Part shown: in pieces, positions 35,501 through 41,901 of the stretch
How the letters are laid out: the number at the start of each line of letters is the position of its first letter
Numbering within the stretch: the first letter of the stretch is position 1
Source: Spartobacteria bacterium AMD-G4
Lineage (GTDB): Bacteria > Verrucomicrobiota > Verrucomicrobiia > Chthoniobacterales > Terrimicrobiaceae
Assembly: GCA_002290555.1 (NCBI GenBank)
Contig: NEUK01000067.1
Location: 1-43,171 of the forward strand
DNA: 43,171 bases
Direction of reading: 5' to 3'
Position numbers and translations under genes: made by a program
Notes under the pieces: generated by a model
Seen by the model: the letters and a program-made list of their open reading frames with translations, nothing else
What the model was told of the DNA's origin: nothing
Databases searched by the model: none

Positions 35501-36617
35501 CGCTGCCGTGGCGGGATCGGATTTCATCCACCGCTTTGGCCGCCCGGTGGAGCGTGGCGGAATTCTGTGTCGGGGGTATGAGTGCCAATTCCGTGAAGAA
35601 GGCGCCTTTGTAGAGATTCGACAGCTTCAGCGAAACAAGACGCAGGCTCACGCGGCGCTCCCAGGCTTTCTTCAGAAGCGTAGAAATGACGCCATAGGTA
35701 GTCGTCTCCAAGTCGGTCGGTTCATCCAAGCTGAAACTCCGCAGGCACTCCTCGAAATCATTGTATCGCACCCGCACCGAAATAGTCCGCGCCGCCTGCC
35801 CCTCTGCGCGGGCCTTGGCAAAGAGCCGGTCGGCCATCGAGCGCAGCACGGCGAGAACAAATACCTCGTCCGCCGTGTCAGCCTCGAAGGTCTGTTGCTC
35901 TGAGTAGGATTTTGCCGCAGGCGCCTCCGCCACCACCGGGCGCTCGTCTATGCCATTGGCGAACTCCCAAAGCGTGTGCGCGTTTTTGCCTGCAAAAAGC
36001 GAGAGCTGCTCTGGCGGCGTGCGTGCGATCTGGCCGATGAGCGGGAGACCCGCCCGGCTCAGTGTGGCAGCGAGTTCGGGGCCGATGCCGGGAAGCCATT
36101 TGTTTTCGAGGGGGGCAAGAAATTCGGCCTCCCGCCCAGCTGCGATCTGTGTGAGGGCATCCGGTTTTTTCCATTTGCTCGCGACTTGCGAGACCAGTTT
36201 ATTCGAGGCTACCCCCTCGGAGAGCGTGATGCGGAGTGTCTCGCGCACGGCCTTGCGGATGGATTCCGCGATGTCTTGCGGCGTTTTTTTGGTGTTTCCT
36301 TGCAGATCCGCATAGCCTTCATCGATCGATCCCACTTCAACCACCGGCGTGAAATCATAGGCGTAGCTGAACATCATGCGCGAGAAATGCTCGTATTTCT
36401 CGAAATCCCCAGGCACTACGACCAACCTCGGACACAACCTCCTCGCCTGCGCCATCGGCATCGCCGAAGTGATACCATGCCGCCGCGCCTCATACGAAGC
36501 CGATGCCACCACTCCCCGAGCCGAACCTCCCACCGCCACCGCCTTGCCCCGCAGGCGCGCATCGGCAGCTTGTTCGACCGAGGCAAAAAACGCATCGGCA
36601 TCGAGGTGGAGTATCAT
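32589..36617 (-). CDS. Fused Y-family (DinB-like) and C-family (DnaE2/ImuC-like) DNA polymerase
   Basis: This is a 1342-residue protein from the ATG at 36617; a TTG at 36653 is less likely because the Y-family fold starts MILHLDADAFFASVEQ. Residues 1-385 are a full Y-family polymerase: Asp6 and steric-gate Phe11, Asp99-Glu100 in GSIDEGYAD, a helix-hairpin-helix near WLPGIGPELAATLS, and a little-finger domain to about 385. A linker rich in Lys and Pro (386-408) leads to a C-family polymerase: degenerate PHP domain (409-590), palm with Asp701 and Asp703 in LPDIDLDF, third Asp853 in GLVKLDILAQGG, DnaE2-like TFHARSAVAEIGKVLG and GFYSRLLYSLECRRLG, and an OB fold at about 1254-1335. All catalytic acids of both polymerases are visible. 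It is probably a translesion enzyme under SOS control. No imuA, imuB or lexA is in view. Confidence 0.9.
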   Translation of the reverse strand: MILHLDADAFFASVEQAADARLRGKAVAVGGSARGVVASASYEARRHGITSAMPMAQARRLCPRLVVVPGDFEKYEHFSRMMFSYAYDFTPVVEVGSIDEGYADLQGNTKKTPQDIAESIRKAVRETLRITLSEGVASNKLVSQVASKWKKPDALTQIAAGREAEFLAPLENKWLPGIGPELAATLSRAGLPLIGQIARTPPEQLSLFAGKNAHTLWEFANGIDERPVVAEAPAAKSYSEQQTFEADTADEVFVLAVLRSMADRLFAKARAEGQAARTISVRVRYNDFEECLRSFSLDEPTDLETTTYGVISTLLKKAWERRVSLRLVSLKLSNLYKGAFFTELALIPPTQNSATLHRAAKAVDEIRSRHGSEAILRGHDLWLRESRSARGDTKKPPPVAIKRAVQAPTAILHFRSCYSFMESLLTPGRIVEIAAEAGCKAVGICDPNLHAAVPFFQAAKAMGLKPIIGAELSVNSRLRRLYAKDRRGYENLCRLLSEPKITRDFWMQHRDGLIASENGAPPIRCENEGDLLHLRIVESIRTLTLLNEEHPGKSKDAVFIPDTCRDEERIAGECGFAFEFGELSFPRFDPPEACTPREFLARLAVQGLTERYGAQAAHHRSQLDTELQMIAEVGYEEYFLTVWELLQHCRRDGIDWITRGSAADSLVCFCLGISDVCPVRFELYFQRFLNRDRMALKKLPDIDLDFPHDRKDAVVEKVFRLHKPGHVAVVGGFNTFHARSAVAEIGKVLGMPDRLVRRLTEHFPWLAKAGDAENAAATAKAQGLFDEEPALTAIKLAARLEGLPRHAKMHPCGLVLSRRPIHDFTPTFQSSKGWPTTHFDMNAVEDVGLVKLDILAQGGLSVLRDARAELASRGIEISSSFAGPWNDNSVWEMIATGNARGVHHIESPAMTNLAKMCNCRNIDSLVAIVSVIRPGAANTLRKSTFARRALGLEKPEYPHPSLEPVLRSTHGVIAYEEHILQIAEAFAAMPPGRADILRRALVKMRDAEVEKMRLEFEEYARCNGRSKAETAAVWALVHMFRGYAFCRAHSTAYALEAWQAACLKRHHPAEFLASVLTHGKGFYSRLLYSLECRRLGIGFLSPDVNASRGGFFVERKNLIRVPLEMISGFPEALLKRISIELQQGPFKSLEDFFVRTSAGEASMHLLLRAGALDSLIGSRTEAVWTIRQLAQNGNSMFTMTQKHESTRATPLPERLRDELDLLGFTVSSHPLDLWAEVAWETYCPVSRLGKCIGQRVTLCGLVVADRTHHQSNGELMKFMTLCDRSGLIETEMFARAFARFGLETIQHPVLEVTGTVVPFEGASGHTLRVETVHRPRKKRTSA

Positions 36618-36635
36618 GGTGTTCAAATGAACACC
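36618..36635. promoter_or_regulatory. LexA-type (SOS box) operator of the polymerase fusion gene
   Basis: GGTGTTCA-AA-TGAACACC is a perfect 18-bp palindrome ending directly at the start codon. Its core is TGTTC-AAAT-GAACA, the TGTTC-N4-GAACA form I recall being reported as the LexA motif of Verrucomicrobia. Placement on a DNA-damage polymerase gene fits SOS repression. No lexA gene is in the window to confirm the cognate repressor. Confidence 0.72.
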
Positions 36636-36698
36636 TTTTTTGATTGAGCACAACCCGATTGATCGTTATTTGGCTAAACTCGGGAACTTGCGCGCAAA

Positions 36699-36715
36699 GG
36701 CCCGCACGGCGGGCC
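36699..36715. other. GC-rich hairpin in the polymerase gene leader
   Basis: GGCCCGC-ACG-GCGGGCC is a perfect 7-bp stem with a 3-base loop. On the minus strand it is followed by TTTG only, so it is at best a weak terminator. It lies about 80 bp before the polymerase start. Confidence 0.35.
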
Positions 36716-36902
36716 AACGCATAGGAACAAAGTGCCAGAGTTGGCAAAGGGTGCTCGTGGATGGCTTCACACGAGCGAATCAAAACGACGCGCGCGAATT
36801 TTTCATCTGATCCTCACCAAAAATAATTCAGAAAAAATTTTTCATCCCCCAGTGGATGTCCGAGCGGCTTTGTTAAGGTTGCCACGAAATGATCACCCAA
36901 AA

Positions 36903-36995
36903 CTAGGCTTTATCGACGCAGTCATGAATCGCATCCGCCCGCAGAACCGCTTCCAACATTGTTTTGCAAAGCAGGAGGAGTTTGTCTTTATCCAT
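36903..36995 (-). CDS. Possible 30-residue small protein
   Basis: From the ATG at 36995 a 30-codon frame begins MDKDKLLLLCKTMLEAVLRA and ends at TAG. It is preceded by AAAGGAG with 12-13 bases to the ATG, one of the few clear Shine-Dalgarno sequences in the window. The peptide would be helical, with two cysteines. No homologue is known to me. It lies upstream of the polymerase fusion on the same strand and could be a leader peptide, a degraded gene end or chance. Confidence 0.25.
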   Translation of the reverse strand: MDKDKLLLLCKTMLEAVLRADAIHDCVDKA

Positions 36996-37105
36996 GACAA
37001 ATCGAATTCTCCTTTTAGTCGTTAGCGCATGCTGATTTTTTAACACCGTAGTCTCGCCCCTCCACAGTTTCCTTTCTATTGACTGGCTTTTTTAATCCGC
37101 CTCCC

Positions 37106-37277
37106 ATGGGCTTCACATACTGCATATCCGTCAATCTCGGCCCGTTCCGAGTGAATCTGAGTAAGTTTAGCTTGGGTTATTCTGTTGGTGGTCGCGGATT
37201 TTGCGTTGGCACAACCGCACGGGAAAAAAAATATTGCCTCACCCGTTCCCGGCGGGCCTTGCCCATTGGCTGCTTAG
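37106..37277 (+). pseudogene. DUF4236-type small protein, frameshifted at an A8 run
   Basis: From the ATG at 37106 the frame reads MGFTYCISVNLGPFRVNLSK and then SLGYSVGGRGFCVGTTAR, matching the N-terminal pattern of DUF4236 proteins (MGF-x-F-R ... RLNLSKSG ... S-x-GG-x-G). At a run of eight A's (37214-37221) the family pattern is lost. Removing one A gives KNIASPVPGGP and a stop at 37275-37277, which restores the expected short ending with a PG motif. So it is either a 56-residue gene broken by a one-base slip, a sequencing error, or a site of polymerase slippage. The family's function is unknown. Confidence 0.5.
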
Positions 37278-37456
37278 CAGCAGGCTACCAAGTGTGGCCG
37301 CCCAGCCGCCCAGCCGCCCGGTTCCAGCTTCAGCATCCCTTGGTCGGGAGTTGGCTGTCGCAAATCCGGTGCTGGTTGTCTTGTCCTCATAGCTGGCATA
37401 CCCGCCGCGATCGCCATTGATCGCCGGCTTGTCCTTACTTCAATTTTCCCCATACG

Positions 37457-37933
37457 ATGCATGACGAAATTCCGCCCTTGAACGCATTGAGGGAGCGAGC
37501 CTTCCGGTTTAGGAAGGAAGGCGGATATGCTGCCCATCCCATCGAAGCCGCTCTCTCCCGCCTGCCTGGACTCGTTGAAGCCGGAGCCGTCGAGTCCCAA
37601 GGCCGCGGCCGCGGCACCCGATACCACCTCTCGAGAAATTTCTACGCCACCCTCGGCAGAAGCGGAGCCACCACCCGCAAAAAAGGGCTCGACCATGAAA
37701 CAAACAAAGCTCTCCTGGAAAAACACCTCATTGATTCCGGAACCGGTGGCGCCCCCATGGCCGACCTTCTTCAAGTGCTGCCAGCGCTCTCAAGAGCCCA
37801 TTTGAAACGACTGCTGGATGAACTCCGCACCGAAGACAGAGCACATCTCACGGGCGAGAAAAGAGGAGCCCGATGGTCCTTCCCGAAGAACCGCCGATAT
37901 GGCTCAACGAATCAGGTTGGAACTGGAAAATGA
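37457..37933 (+). pseudogene. C-terminal remnant of an AlbA_2/Schlafen-type ATP-binding protein
   Basis: This open frame of 158 codons matches only the C-terminal winged-helix part of AlbA_2-type proteins: LVEAGAVESQGRGRGTRYHL, then RKKGLDHETNKALLEKHL, LLQVLPALSRAHLKRLLDEL and TGEKRGARWSF. Full-length members have the AlbA_2 domain and a histidine-kinase-like ATPase domain before this, none of which is found upstream. The first 35 residues resemble nothing known. It is therefore likely the tail of a deleted gene; translation from the ATG at 37457 is unproven. An intact gene of the same broad family lies 500 bp downstream but has a different C-terminus. Confidence 0.5.
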
Positions 37934-38439
37934 GCCATAAAACTCCATCCATAAACAAAAATTTGCCTGTAAATGAAAGAGTTATATGAATACTGAAATC
38001 GATCTATGTTCCATTCTGGAGCCATTTCCTCCTTCAAATAAATGCGCTCAGATCGCCAAGGAATGGCTTGACAAAGGCCTCGCCAAATGTCACGAAATCG
38101 CCGTGCTCTACCCCTCCAGTCGCAACCCACCAGATTGGATCGGAAAAATCCACGGCATCTCCTTCTTCACCCCCACCGGAACGCCGCCGTCCTCGTCGGC
38201 CCCCAATTCACCCACGAATTCTGACTTCAATCCAGAATCCAAAATCCAACATTTTTTCCTTCATACTTTCCTCCGCCTCTCGCTACGAAAAATCCTGCGA
38301 ACGCGACCACTCCATCGCCTACGGTCTGGAATTTCTCTGCAAAGTCGAGCCCCCGCAGCCGAGGAAGAGAGCAGCCAAAAAACTCGCTGTGGAAAAATCC
38401 AAGGATGAGGAACCCGAATTGATTGAGGAGAGTCGAAAT
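37934..38439 (+). other. Spacer with degraded open frames before the AlbA_2-type gene
   Basis: Two overlapping open frames cross this 506-bp stretch (37986-38408, and an upstream extension of the 38440 gene) but neither shows a recognisable domain. Part of the extension just before 38440 (charged, AAKKLAVEKSKDEEPELIEE) has coding-like composition and may be a gene end. A copy of the AATCCAAAATCC-type repeat and a following pyrimidine-rich stretch occur at about 38228-38275. Confidence 0.4.
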
Positions 38440-39906
38440 ATGACAGACCTGAGTCTTCAAAGCCGCCTCGAGAGCCTTCTCGCCCTGCCACAGGAAACGG
38501 AATGGGTGGAGTTCAAGCACAACTACACAGACCCGGAGCAGATTGGTGAGTATCTCTCCGCATTGTCCAACTCGGCCGCGCTGCATGATCAAACCCGCGC
38601 TTGGCTGATCTGGGGCGTCCGGGACGGGGACCATGCCGTGGTCGGGACAACATTCCGCCCCCGCCACGAAAAAGTTGGCAACCAGAATCTCGAAGGCTGG
38701 TTGACAACCAAGACCTACCCTCGTGTTGACTTCCGAATTCATGAGTTCGAATACCAAGGTGGCCTTCCCCTGGTCATTTTTGAAATCATTCCGTGTTGGC
38801 ACACCCCTGTCCGATTCGGCGATCACGAATTCATTCGCGTGGGTTCGACCAAACGCCGGCTCAAGGACTACCCGGAAAAGGAACGGGAGCTGTGGCAAAG
38901 ATTTCGCCGCACTCCTTTCGAGCGAACGGTGTGCACGGACAGCGCGAACGGTTCACGCGTGTTGGAGCTCATTGATTACCCAGCGCTCTTTGAAGTGTTG
39001 GCACTACCGCTGCCCGAAGGTCGCGCAGGTATTCTGGAGAAGATGGTTCAGGAGAAGTTTATTATGGAAGCGGGGCAGGATTGTTTTCACATCACGAACC
39101 TGGGGGCGATTCTCTTCGCTAAGAAGCTGGCCGATTTTGATTCGCTTTCCCGCAAGGCTGTCCGGATCATTTCCTACAAGGGTCGCAACCGGGTTCAAAC
39201 GATCCGTGAACTGCCCCTGGCGAAATCCAAAGGGTATGCGAATGGATTCGAAGAAGTGATCCGCTACATCAACGAACAACTCCCGGCCAACGAAGTGCTG
39301 GGGCAGGCATTCCGGCGTGAGGTTCGTATGTATCCTGAGGTCGCTATCCGTGAGTTGGTCGCCAATGCGCTGATCCACCAAGATTTTTCCGTCGGTGGAG
39401 ACGGTCCCAAGGTAGAGATTTTCGAGGATCGTGTCGAAATCACCAATCCGGGTCGCCCCCTGATCGATACGCTTCGCTTCTTGGACGAGCCGCCACAGTC
39501 CCGCAACGAGCATCTGGCCGCGATGATGCGGCGCATGAATATTTGCGAGGAGCGAGGCTCCGGAATCGACAAAGTTCTGTTTGCAATAGAATTACACCAG
39601 CTTCCGGCACCGGAATTTCGCGTCACCGATCATCACACCGTTGCCATCCTCTATTCCGCCATGCCGCCGGCACGCATGGATAAACCCGACCGCATCCGCG
39701 CCTGCTACCTGCACGCTTGCTTGCGACGGGTCTCCAACGACACGATGACCAACGAGACCCTACGAACCCGCTTGGGATTGGAGGAAAAGGACTACCCGAA
39801 AGCCTCGAGGATCATCCGTGAGGCGATCGAGGTCGGTTTGGTCAAACCGCACGATCCTGAAAACCGCAGCCGGAAACACGCCAAATACTTGCCTTTCTGG
39901 GCCTGA
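38440..39906 (+). CDS. AlbA_2 (Schlafen-type) domain ATP-binding protein
   Basis: This is a 488-residue protein from the ATG giving MTDLSLQSRLESLLALPQET; an upstream extension of 124 residues is low-complexity and crosses repeat DNA, so it is not used. The AlbA_2 domain lies near residues 15-150 (EWVEFKHNYTDPEQIGEYLSAL, AWLIWGVRDGDHAVVGT, FEIIPCWHTPVRF, FIRVGSTKRRL). A histidine-kinase-like ATPase domain follows near 300-380, with the N-box ELVANALIHQDFS and VEITNPGRP. A C-terminal winged-helix-like segment ends the protein. Proteins of this build are called putative transcriptional regulators and are common in phage-defence and mobile regions; the biochemical role is unsettled. It stands alone on this strand. 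Confidence 0.8.
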   Translation: MTDLSLQSRLESLLALPQETEWVEFKHNYTDPEQIGEYLSALSNSAALHDQTRAWLIWGVRDGDHAVVGTTFRPRHEKVGNQNLEGWLTTKTYPRVDFRIHEFEYQGGLPLVIFEIIPCWHTPVRFGDHEFIRVGSTKRRLKDYPEKERELWQRFRRTPFERTVCTDSANGSRVLELIDYPALFEVLALPLPEGRAGILEKMVQEKFIMEAGQDCFHITNLGAILFAKKLADFDSLSRKAVRIISYKGRNRVQTIRELPLAKSKGYANGFEEVIRYINEQLPANEVLGQAFRREVRMYPEVAIRELVANALIHQDFSVGGDGPKVEIFEDRVEITNPGRPLIDTLRFLDEPPQSRNEHLAAMMRRMNICEERGSGIDKVLFAIELHQLPAPEFRVTDHHTVAILYSAMPPARMDKPDRIRACYLHACLRRVSNDTMTNETLRTRLGLEEKDYPKASRIIREAIEVGLVKPHDPENRSRKHAKYLPFWA

Positions 39907-39910
39907 AATC

Positions 39911-39930
39911 TTATGTGCCGCTCATGTGCA
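39911..39930 (+). repeat. 20-bp direct repeat, copy 1
   Basis: TTATGTGCCGCTCATGTGCA lies 5 bp after the AlbA_2-type stop codon. It matches 19 of 20 bases with the copy at 40041. Confidence 0.7.
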
Positions 39931-40040
39931 ATTTTAGCCCTCGCCCACTCTGCTTACTCGAATGAAGTGGCGGGCCATTTCCGTAAACCCATGAAATTCA
40001 AATTAAATGTTGTTTCGAATGTCCAAACCCAAAACTGGAT

Positions 40041-40060
40041 TTATGTGCCGCTTATGTGCA
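40041..40060 (+). repeat. 20-bp direct repeat, copy 2
   Basis: TTATGTGCCGCTTATGTGCA differs at one base from the copy at 39911, exactly 130 bp upstream. Confidence 0.7.
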
Positions 40061-40258
40061 GCGGCAGCAAAATAGTGATGGAATGTCTACCCAAAATCTA
40101 AAATTTTTCTTCCTTCCTACTTCACACTTTTCCCCGCTTCCCCCCTGTTGCAGTCTTTGCGACAACCCTCGGTTCAGGATTCGTTGAAATGATCTTTTCG
40201 CTATCAGAAATCCAAAATCCACCATCCAAAATCCGCCCCGCTCGTTACCAGTTACCTC

Positions 40259-40290
40259 GTCACGCCGGAAGCGCGAAGCGCGCAGGAGGA
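40259..40290 (+). repeat. GC-rich intergenic repeat, copy 1
   Basis: The element begins TCACGCCGGA and ends CGCAGGAGGA, with a GCGC-GAA-GCGC hairpin in the middle. It is related to two copies at 41608 and 41643. Confidence 0.65.
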
Positions 40291-40371
40291 TCACCACCCT
40301 AATAATCCTGTAATCTTGTCAAAAAAATGCTTTCTGAATCGAAAAATCAATGCACAATAGCCTGCAATTTT

Positions 40372-40415
40372 TATACTCAACATGAGTAGCAGATTATTAA
40401 TTATCAATAATTAAT
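40372..40415 (+). promoter_or_regulatory. Candidate promoter and palindromic operator of the first DUF1016 gene
   Basis: TATACT at 40372-40377 is a good -10 with a poor -35. Downstream, ATTAATTATCAATAATTAAT (40396-40415) is a perfect 20-bp palindrome (9-bp arms, CA centre) whose last two bases are the AT of the start codon. This position fits a repressor site blocking transcription or translation start. Confidence 0.45.
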
Positions 40416-41529
40416 GCCTGACCCCTTTCACACTGAACTCATCCCTTCCGACTATGCGATCTGGCTTACGGAGGTCAAAACCCGCATCCAGTCTGCCCGC
40501 AGTCGCGCCGCTCTGGCCGTGAATTCCGAGGTAGTGCGCCTCTACCACAGCATCGGGCGGGACATTTTGGAGCGCCAAACCCAGCAAGGATGGGGTTCCA
40601 AGGTCATACCTAGGATCGCCGCCGACCTGAAAGACGCATTTCCGGATATCAAGGGCTTCTCTGCCAGCAACATCAAATACATGCGCTTCTTCGCGGAGCA
40701 CTGTCCGGTTCCCGCTATTGCGCAGCAGCTTGGTGAGCCATCGGCCGAGGCACCCAGCCCGCGCTTTGGTCAGCAGCCTGCTGACCAATTGCCCTGGTTC
40801 CACATTGTCATCCTGCTCACCAAGGCAAAACCCACGGATCGCGAGTGGTATGCCGTTCATGCAGTAGCTGGCGGCTGGTCGAGGGATACCCTGAAACGCA
40901 ACATAGAAACCCGCCTTAAGGATCGCCAAGGGGCAGCCATCACCAATTTCGCGGCTCTTCTCCCGCCACCCCATTCCGCTCTTGCTCAGGAAACCCTGAA
41001 AGATCCCTACAACTTCGATTTCCTCGGCCTTGCCGACGATGCCCACGAGCGGGAGATTGAAAACGCCCTCATCCGCCACATCACCCGCTTCCTGCTCGAG
41101 TTGGGCACCGGTTTCGCCTTCGTCGGACGCCAGTTTAGGCTTGAAGTCGGTGGCGACGAGTTCTTCATCGATCTGCTCTTCTACCACACCCGCCTGAAGC
41201 GTTATGTCGTCATCGAACTCAAAGGCTCCGCCTTCAAACCTGAGCATGTCGGCCAACTGAACTTCTACCTCAGCGCCGTAGACTCGCAAATCAAGGGCGA
41301 GGACGACCACCCCACCATTGGACTACTCCTTTGCAAGACCCAGAACCGCATCGTGGCCGAATACGCCCTGCGGGACACCACCAAGCCAATGGGCATTGCC
41401 GAATACCAACTCCTCCAGTCCCTGCCCGAGCCACTTCAAACCAATCTGCCCAGCATCGAAGAACTCGAAGCCGAACTCGCTGCAGATCCTCTCGCCGCCG
41501 TCCCCGTCGGCATCAACTTGCTACCTTAA
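40414..41529 (+). CDS. DUF1016 / YhcG-type PD-(D/E)XK nuclease, first copy
   Basis: This 371-residue protein has the DUF1016 N-terminal helical region (VNSEVVRLYHSIGRDILERQ, GWGSKVIPRIAADLKDAFPD, FSASNIKYMRFFAE) and the C-terminal YhcG-like nuclease domain. GGDEFFIDLLFYHTRLKRYV followed by VIELK carries the Asp and Glu-x-Lys of the PD-(D/E)XK active site. FKPEHVGQLNFYLSAVD and PTIGLLLCKTQN complete the fold. Such proteins are often near restriction-modification and other defence genes, and a nuclease role is inferred from the fold. A second, diverged copy follows at 41902. A palindrome overlaps the start codon. Confidence 0.88.
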   Translation: MPDPFHTELIPSDYAIWLTEVKTRIQSARSRAALAVNSEVVRLYHSIGRDILERQTQQGWGSKVIPRIAADLKDAFPDIKGFSASNIKYMRFFAEHCPVPAIAQQLGEPSAEAPSPRFGQQPADQLPWFHIVILLTKAKPTDREWYAVHAVAGGWSRDTLKRNIETRLKDRQGAAITNFAALLPPPHSALAQETLKDPYNFDFLGLADDAHEREIENALIRHITRFLLELGTGFAFVGRQFRLEVGGDEFFIDLLFYHTRLKRYVVIELKGSAFKPEHVGQLNFYLSAVDSQIKGEDDHPTIGLLLCKTQNRIVAEYALRDTTKPMGIAEYQLLQSLPEPLQTNLPSIEELEAELAADPLAAVPVGINLLP

Positions 41530-41607
41530 AAATCAAGCCTCCTCCTCATCCTGTTAATCCCGTCTTACCTTTGAAAACTTTCCTCCTTCTCACTTCATCC
41601 TTTCCTA

Positions 41608-41638
41608 TCACGCCGGAGCCGCAAAGCGCGTAGGAGGA
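41608..41638 (+). repeat. GC-rich intergenic repeat, copy 2
   Basis: This copy begins TCACGCCGGA and ends GTAGGAGGA. It is separated by 4 bp from copy 3, so the two are nearly tandem. Confidence 0.7.
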
Positions 41639-41642
41639 TGCA

Positions 41643-41673
41643 TCACGCCGGAGTCGCGAAGCGCGTAGGAGGA
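41643..41673 (+). repeat. GC-rich intergenic repeat, copy 3
   Basis: It is nearly identical to copy 2, with two substitutions in the middle (GAGTCGCGAAGCGCG against GAGCCGCAAAGCGCG). Confidence 0.7.
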
Positions 41674-41744
41674 CCGCCACAGCGGCTACACCGCTAATCC
41701 ACCATCCAAAATCCAACATTCAAAATCCAACATTCAAAATCCCC

Positions 41745-41775
41745 AATCGTCGAGAGACCAGAGCCGAGAGTCGAG
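41745..41775 (+). repeat. 31-bp direct repeat left of the second DUF1016 gene
   Basis: The element begins AATCGTCGAGAGACCAGAGC and ends AGAGTCGAG. It is identical over all 31 bases to 43073-43103 and follows an AAAATCC-type tract in both places. Confidence 0.85.
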
Positions 41776-41901
41776 AGTCGAGCGCTACAGCGGTTACGCC
41801 CCTTTCCCACTTCATCCTTCTTCCTTCTTCCTTCTTCCTTCCTACTTCATCTTTTTCTCCACCTGCTGCTATTTGGTGAATAACATGACCGAATCATACC
41901 C

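Larger units (their letters stand above)
36636..37105. other. Long spacer upstream of the polymerase fusion
   Basis: No conserved protein was recognised in these 470 bp; an open frame at 36732-37025 (+) has no family resemblance. The stretch holds a GC-rich hairpin at 36699-36715 and one small minus-strand open frame with a good ribosome-binding site (36903-36995). The promoter of the polymerase gene should lie here, but no convincing -35/-10 pair was found. Confidence 0.5.
39907..40413. repeat. Repeat-mosaic spacer before the first DUF1016 gene
   Basis: No protein is recognised in these 507 bp. In order it holds two near-identical 20-bp repeats (39911, 40041), a pyrimidine-rich stretch (about 40103-40145), AATCCAAAATCC-type repeats (about 40208-40235), a GC-rich TCACGCCGGA repeat (40259), a segment AATCCTGTAATCTTGTC (40304), and an AT-rich promoter-like end. 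The same kinds of modules recur after 41530 and after 43011. Confidence 0.65.
41530..41901. repeat. Repeat-mosaic spacer between the DUF1016 genes
   Basis: No gene is recognised in these 372 bp. They hold, in order, CATCCTGTTAATCCCGTC, a pyrimidine-rich stretch, two GC-rich TCACGCCGGA repeats (41608, 41643), a 14-bp tandem repeat AAAATCCAACATTC in 2.5 copies (41708-41742), a 31-bp repeat shared with 43073 (41745-41775), and a long CTTCTTCCTTC tract (about 41815-41850). Confidence 0.75.

Noticed and set aside
36732-37025. 97-codon open frame on + in the spacer
   Set aside because: No Shine-Dalgarno sequence, no family resemblance, and it overlaps the better-supported small minus-strand frame.
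41700-41780. CRISPR-like repeat array
   Set aside because: The AAAATCC units are 7-14 bp, directly abutting, without unique spacers of constant length, and no cas gene is present.
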